Part shown: in pieces, positions 58,806 through 64,000 of the stretch | How the letters are laid out: each line of letters opens with the position of its first letter | Numbering within the stretch: the first letter of the stretch is position 1 | NCBI GenBank assembly: GCA_031308135.1 | Contig: JAHLJT010009419.1 | Coordinates: 180,204,739-180,268,738 of the forward strand | DNA: 64,000 nucleotides | Reading direction: 5' to 3' | Source: Acheta domesticus | Lineage: Eukaryota; Arthropoda; Insecta; Orthoptera; Gryllidae | Notes under the pieces: model-generated | What the model was told of the DNA's origin: nothing | Seen by the model: the letters and a program-made list of their open reading frames with translations, nothing else | The model's database searches: none | Position numbers and translations under genes: made by a program

Positions 58806-59052
58806 TTTAATCAACGCCATCTATATCCATATAGGTGGCATTAATTTAATTCCCGGCATACTCACGGATATAGTAATACCTAAACACGTAAAAACACGTT
58901 GTTGGACATTTCTGTGTATCTTCCGGCCGGACCCGAAACCAAACTATGAGTTCCCCATCAGGAGACCGATAAGCGACTAAAGACATGCCTCGATTGCTGC
59001 TCGGAAAGTGGTGTAGCCGTGAGCGACGGAATCACGTCCGAACGCACGCACG
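58806..59052 (-). repeat. SINE-D-like repeat, copy 2
   Basis: Mirrors 54445-54703: 'tttaatcaacgccatct', 'ggtggcattaatttaattcc', 'aacacgttgttgg.ca', 'gagttccccatcagg' and 'agccgtgagcgacgg'. The hairpin at the end is kept with compensating differences. Confidence 0.5.
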
Positions 59053-60263
59053 CTAGAGGAGTTCCTCAAATACTGTATAGGGATAATAATGGTTTTCCTG
59101 TATAAAGTATTATTTACGGAGAGTTCAATCTTAGTATTAATGGATTTTTAATCTCTGAACTCTGTATGAAAGTTTTTCATAACGCTAAATCATTGTGCGT
59201 ATGTGTTTGCATACATTACAGAGAAGTCAATGTTATAGGATTACTGAATATTGTCGAATTTTATCACTAACAAAATTAATTTAAGACTTGAATGCCGTTT
59301 TCCATGGAAATGACCAGAACTATAATTTGCATTTAAGAAAAAATTATACACCTTTTATACATGACTACTACTATTACTGAGTCACATAATACATGCATGA
59401 AACATTTCTTTCACTGTCTTGGGATGTAAATGCCTACACTACAATTTCTTCTGTTTTTGCGAATTCTTGCTATTATAGTTCAAAATCAAGAAAGGGGTGT
59501 TTAATATTTCTTCAATGACAATACTAGAATATAGCACATTTTGTATCAAATTCAAGATAAAGGTAAAATATCATCCTACGTTGGAATTTCTCTAGCTGCT
59601 CACAATTTAATTTTATCTGCATATATAGATTTTTCTCATCAAGAATATATTTATAACAGTCAAATATCTTGTAGTAACGAATACTCTTTTTATGTCTCTT
59701 CAAACATTTAGTAACATATTACATAACTTGATTAAATATATTATTATGAGTTTTATATTATTTCCATAACAATATGCTGACTTTTATACCATATGCGGTC
59801 CTCTAGAAATATCTTCCAAGCACTCAGTTTAGATGTTGACAAATGCTTCTGAAAATTTCCACACAGTTCAAAATTTCACCACTATGTGGCGTCAGTATGG
59901 GACACTTTTTCATTCTTATTAACGGGTCGTAAATTTTTTGAGTGCTCATAAGACTTTATTGTTTTATTTTATCATTATTTTCGTAATGATACGCCCCTTA
60001 AAGGTCCGCGAAGAAATTTGCTATTCCGTGTTTTGCAAGAAGCTAATATTTAAGAAAGGTGTTACAAGCGAAAAACAATGGGAATACTTTCATTTATCCC
60101 TGGTTGGGCCTGTTGTGGGTTGGTCTTTCACGCATAAAAATACACACGATAAAATCTGAGGGCGAGTTTTACATATTTTTAAGATTTTTTAAAATCTTGA
60201 TTCCACTTTTTGAACGTTATGGTTTACTCCTAAATCTATTTTAAAGTTTGACTATCTCTAAAT
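59053..60263. other. no gene recognised
   Basis: AT-rich spacer with only short, featureless open frames. Confidence 0.45.
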
Positions 60264-60690
60264 GATTGTCAGTGATTCCGAGCGCGTCAACTCCTAGGGT
60301 CATTAACCCCGTAAGTGTAGTACATCTTGTTGTTTTTTCTCGGAAGGCGACGGCGGGCTTTCCCCGCTGGATGGCGAGATCCAGCGCCGACCTACCTTCG
60401 TGTCAGCTAGCGGGGTTTTACCTAACCACGTATCTCCCACCAGCAGAGCACCGCCCCAGCCAGGACAAGCTTCAAGTCTCCCGGCATGTGTGGCACTGTA
60501 GTGCATGTTAGTGTAAGTATGTGTAAGCAGAAAGGACAGGACAAGGAAGAGGTAGGAAAGATAGCGCGCCATCCGTGGCCCGTTTGTTAGGGTACTGCTC
60601 TGGCATTCGCCCGGTGTTGATCAGGGAAATCACGGAAAAGTACTGATCAGAGCAGCCGGCCGCTAGAATTCTCCTCCAGACAGCTGACAA
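60264..60690 (-). repeat. SINE-A copy 8, 5'-truncated
   Basis: From the tail 'gattccgagcgcgtcaactc' through the body to 'gaattctcctccagacag', where it stops before the tRNA-like head. 5' truncation is what incomplete reverse transcription produces. Confidence 0.75.
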
Positions 60691-61556
60691 TCGTTTTGCT
60701 TTGCATCAAACACCTTTTTTGTGATAAAAAATTGCAATGAAGCAATATTATAAATGAAATAATAAATTAAAAAACCAATGTATAAATATATTTTTCGTTT
60801 TCTACATGAATTATATTAATTAATTTCATGAAAAATCGTTTATTATCACTACGCAATGCAATTAAAACTTCACAACTACCAATGAGAACTCGGCAAAAAG
60901 CTCAAAATCATTTAATTAAGTCTCTATGGAGACATAAAAACATAAACAAATAGTTGATGTTTGAAGGTTTCGTGTAACCTGAAAACTAAACATTTATGAT
61001 CAAATTTAAAGCTTACTTACTTCTACTTGTATATTAATATTCAATGTACAATTACTTAGATTTGAAAAAAACACACCAGCGTTACTTGGGACCAACTCTG
61101 AAGACTCGTTAATATTTACATCGCTAATTTCAACATCGCTAATTTCAACATGACTGGATCCAGGAGAGTGCTGTGAGTTGTTGTGGCAGTCTTCTTCAAT
61201 ATAAACAAGTACGACCATTAGTGTGTATGTTTGACGGTGATTAATGGAATAAAATAATATATTTAACATGAATAATCGTGTTACACGTAATACATTTGGT
61301 CTTACAAATATAAAAAATTTAAACGTAAGTTGTATTTACTCGCTCTGAAAAGTACGCCAGCAAAACTTCTGAGTCAGAACTGAATCGTATTTTTCCTTTC
61401 CAACACTAACACATATTCTCTCATACTTGCCCTTACTTTTCGTGCGAAGTAATGTTTTCATGGCTTCGTCAGCTTTTTCTAAAATTTCATCCGAAATATG
61501 TTAAATATGTTCCATTTTCAGACTTTTTTATTTCAAATGTTCTAAGACACTACAGT
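60691..61556. other. no gene recognised
   Basis: AT-rich. A small 'taatttcaacatcgc/tgac' duplication lies near 61120-61155. The last eight bases (61549-61556) are the hAT target duplication. Confidence 0.45.
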
Positions 61557-62041
61557 CAGTGCCGTCTTACCGCATGGGTCTGCGGGGCCTGGGCCCAGGG
61601 CCCCCAATATTCAAGGGCCCCCGATAGTTAAAAAAATAATTTAAAACTGATTTTTCAAAAAACAAATAAAAAACCACGTAAAAAAGTGGAGTATGATTAA
61701 AATACACAAAAAGTTGGCGCCGTGGTGTCGCACATCATTGGATAATATTTATAATACGGAATGCTAAATATTGAAATATATTTTACTAAATTTGAGTATT
61801 TAATTACTATTTTGAATAATTTATGTTCATTCATGTGCATGAAGTTTTCAACATTGAATAATAATTGAAACACTAAGAAATACTTTCAAAATATTAAAAA
61901 AAGTACAAAATCCAATGTAAATTGATACGATTTTCTTTATAGTTCAGCATCAACATTGGGGTAGGGGGAGTGAGAGTAAGAATAAGGGGCCCACATAGTA
62001 ACCTAGGCTCAAGGGCCCCCAATGCTGTTAAAACGGCCCTG
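61557..62041. mobile_element. hAT-type MITE (485 bp) with perfect 8-bp target duplication
   Basis: The termini CAGTGCCGTCTTA (61557) and, inverted, CAGGGCCGTTTTA (ending 62041) are followed inward by GGGCCCCC-rich sub-terminal blocks. The flanking 8-mer actacagt is identical at 61549-61556 and 62042-62049, the hallmark of hAT insertion. The AT-rich interior has no transposase frame. Confidence 0.88.
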
Positions 62042-62167
62042 ACTACAGTGATCATAAATATACATTGCAAGGCCTACTAAAATAGTTCTTGTTTGCAAAC
62101 AATATGACGTCATCAAATAGATGCTCCAAATGGTAAATATATGCTTGAATTTCTCAAAATTTAAGGA

Positions 62168-62245
62168 AATATGGGAACGAAACGAAATGGAAAACGAAAA
62201 AATATGGAAACGAAACGATAAATAATGGAAACGAAAAAATATTGA
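62168..62245. repeat. degenerate tandem of ggaaacgaaa-type words
   Basis: About four imperfect repeats of atggaaacgaaacga(t)aa. Confidence 0.6.
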
Positions 62246-62252
62246 ACGTAAC

Positions 62253-62365
62253 ACGTGGATAAAAGGGTATAATTGCACTCGTGGTAAATAAGAAAACTCG
62301 CTCCTATCGTCGCTCGTTTTCTTCAATATACCACCCATGCAATTAAAGCCAACTTTATCCACTCG
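62253..62365. mobile_element. ~113-bp palindromic foldback MITE
   Basis: Arms 'gtggataaaaggg', 'ttgcactcgtggta' and 'aagaaaactcgc' mirror the right half around ctatcgtcg. It is related in layout to 43403-43490. Confidence 0.55.
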
Positions 62366-62518
62366 TTTCGTTAATTACTATCATTATCTATAATTATATT
62401 TCAACTTCTATCAAACTAACCATATCCAGACATCACTTGAAAAACTCCAAACTAAACTGTGCGCGAGAGGTTAAAAAAGTGCAATTATTTCAAAAGGCCC
62501 TTTATTCTATTGAATTAC

Positions 62519-62880
62519 AAGTGGAACCCTCAGAAGTTGTTCTGTCCTTCATCTCCCTCTTTCTCCTTCTCTTTCCTTTTCTCTCTCCATCTCTAACTCT
62601 CCTTATCTCTCTCTGTCTCAGTCTCTCTGATGCTGTCCTATGATTCGAATAGGAATTATTTAACGATATAGATTCAAAAATCCTGCTGAGTGTTGCGTGT
62701 TGCATATGACATGAATATTTTGTGTTGTTCTACAGCGCTATCTAGTGATTTTTTCCGAAATTTAACAGTTATTCTGCTATTCGGAGCGGATATGAATCCA
62801 ACATTGCCGAGGTAATTGAAATTGGTCCAGCCGTTCTTGATTTATAAATGGTGTAAGTAACCCGACTTTTATTTATTTAG
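62519..62880 (+). repeat. dispersed repeat, copy 2 (partner at 49728-50219)
   Basis: Same block order as copy 1, ending in 'ttggtccagccgttcttga' and 'aagtaacccgactttta'. The polypyrimidine tract again makes spurious Leu/Ser-rich frames. Confidence 0.55.
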
Positions 62881-64000
62881 ATAACACAGTAATGGTACTG
62901 TAGTAATCTCTACGTAACTATAATTATGTCTAGGTCTTATAGTCACGTATAATAACGTGTAATATTGAATATAGCATATGTCTATATGAGAAGATCATTC
63001 TTTCTCAGCGTTAATTTCACTTTCTCATTATGTGGATGATAAACACGCCTAATATAACATTTAATACTACTGAAGTTCATATCTTAGAAGAAGGATTGCA
63101 ACAAATATTTTAAAAAAACTTAATATATTATCCCTTAATACGAGGATTACATCCCAGTATTCAGAAATACTACATTATTTTCAACTTATCCGCTAATACA
63201 TTCAAATTAATGAAGGATATCTCTTAATGTTCATCCGCAGATACTTCATTACTGCAGTTACACAGCCGCCATGCTCGATCATATTGTTTACTTTTTATAG
63301 ACGGACATATGATTTCTTTTTGCAGTCTTGCAGGCACACCGACGACAGTGGAACTATAACCCGACCAAGCGAAGTGTATGACTGAAGAGGGAACGGCTCA
63401 TCGGAGAACTAACAACGGCGACAGTTGGGGGCGGTATAGTCTGAAGAATTCATGCTGTGTTGTTCCAAAGTAATGAAGCATTTTTGCATAACATAATACG
63501 TAATGCTCATTAATCAGTCCAATTAGTTGTTCAGATAATTTTCCATAGAAACTTTACTTTAACCACACAGAAAGCGCTTAATAATTTGATCACTCATTAA
63601 CGATTTGACACACCTCTCCATTACGTTGTATTTTATGGGAATCTGGAAGTTAAACAAAAAAAATTCTGGATTTTTTTCATTAAATCGAATAATGTAATGT
63701 ACTCATGTTGTAGAACTTGTTTTGTGGCATGGCTAGAATATCTGATTACTCTTAGTGACTGAAAATACTTGCGTTCTTTACACGGTTATCGGTAATTATT
63801 AATATAATTATCGAATGCGTCGGCATTTTTCCGTGGTTTTAAATGAACTTTCACAGATAATGTTTAACCTAAGATTACATTACGAGAGAGTCATGTTTAC
63901 GTCTTCGGACCTTGGTCTACATGAGTGCTTCAGTTTTCAGTTGCACTGAGTATACGAGTAGCTCTGTCTCTTTCTCTCGGAAGCAAAACAAAGCGCAGCG
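62881..64000. other. no gene recognised
   Basis: AT-rich with a GC-richer patch at 63330-63450. That patch follows a good-looking splice acceptor (gatttctttttgcag, ending about 63325), but no coding family was recognised. Confidence 0.35.

Overview
This window looks like a transposon-dense, gene-poor stretch of a large arthropod genome, most likely an insect. That assignment is inference. It rests on the mix of RTE-type LINE, tRNA-derived SINEs, hAT, piggyBac, Tigger-like and Penelope-like pieces, on long AT-rich spacers, and on the absence of any host gene I can recognise in 64 kb. There is a 1,000-N assembly gap at 12618-13617. I saw no operon structure, bacterial signal, CRISPR array, rRNA or intact tRNA gene.

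Layout: 330-1500 is a glycine-codon-rich GC island built round a 15-bp minisatellite with a 120-bp higher-order period. 3200-8225 is mostly decayed copies of an unnamed AT-rich dispersed repeat, here called family X. Its landmark is a GTCC/GTCT-rich tract next to a ttttcggtatcaaggaccc-type block, and it recurs about a dozen times on both strands. 10106-10660 is the first copy of a long tRNA-derived SINE (SINE-A). 11891-12491 is a piggyBac-type MITE with TTAA at both ends. 14243-14475 is a palindromic Penelope-like fragment with a hammerhead-ribozyme-like core and a 13-bp target duplication. 19405-22420 is a nearly full-length but dead RTE retrotransposon.

26405-31034 holds an ATCGAT-rich element, two more Penelope-like fragments and a 2.57-kb element with ~0.65-kb inverted arms. 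32019-32757 has a tRNA-type SINE enclosed by two ~160-bp direct repeats, followed by a hairpin. 37488-39560 is a cluster of SINE-A copies. 44050-44379 is a 5'-truncated R1/I-type LINE tail nested in family X with a perfect 13-bp target duplication. 48222-49136 is a Tigger/pogo-like transposon remnant. 50220-50762 is a foldback MITE, and 51111-51671 and 61557-62041 are hAT MITEs. 53225-53830 and 60264-60690 are further SINE-A copies. 55208-55562 is a third tRNA-derived SINE. 55690-58095 is a long inverted repeat with a perfectly preserved 28-bp CpG-rich core inside diverged arms.

The coding sequences seen are transposon remnants that do not work together as a pathway. The functional logic is parasitic: SINE-A has a TGAT-type tail and probably borrows a LINE machinery, the MITEs depend on absent transposases, and newer insertions (R1/I tail, Penelope-like palindrome) sit inside older family X copies and give a relative age order. 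The observations most worth checking are the ribozyme-bearing Penelope-like family, the large inverted repeats, the terminal-repeat-flanked SINE and family X itself.
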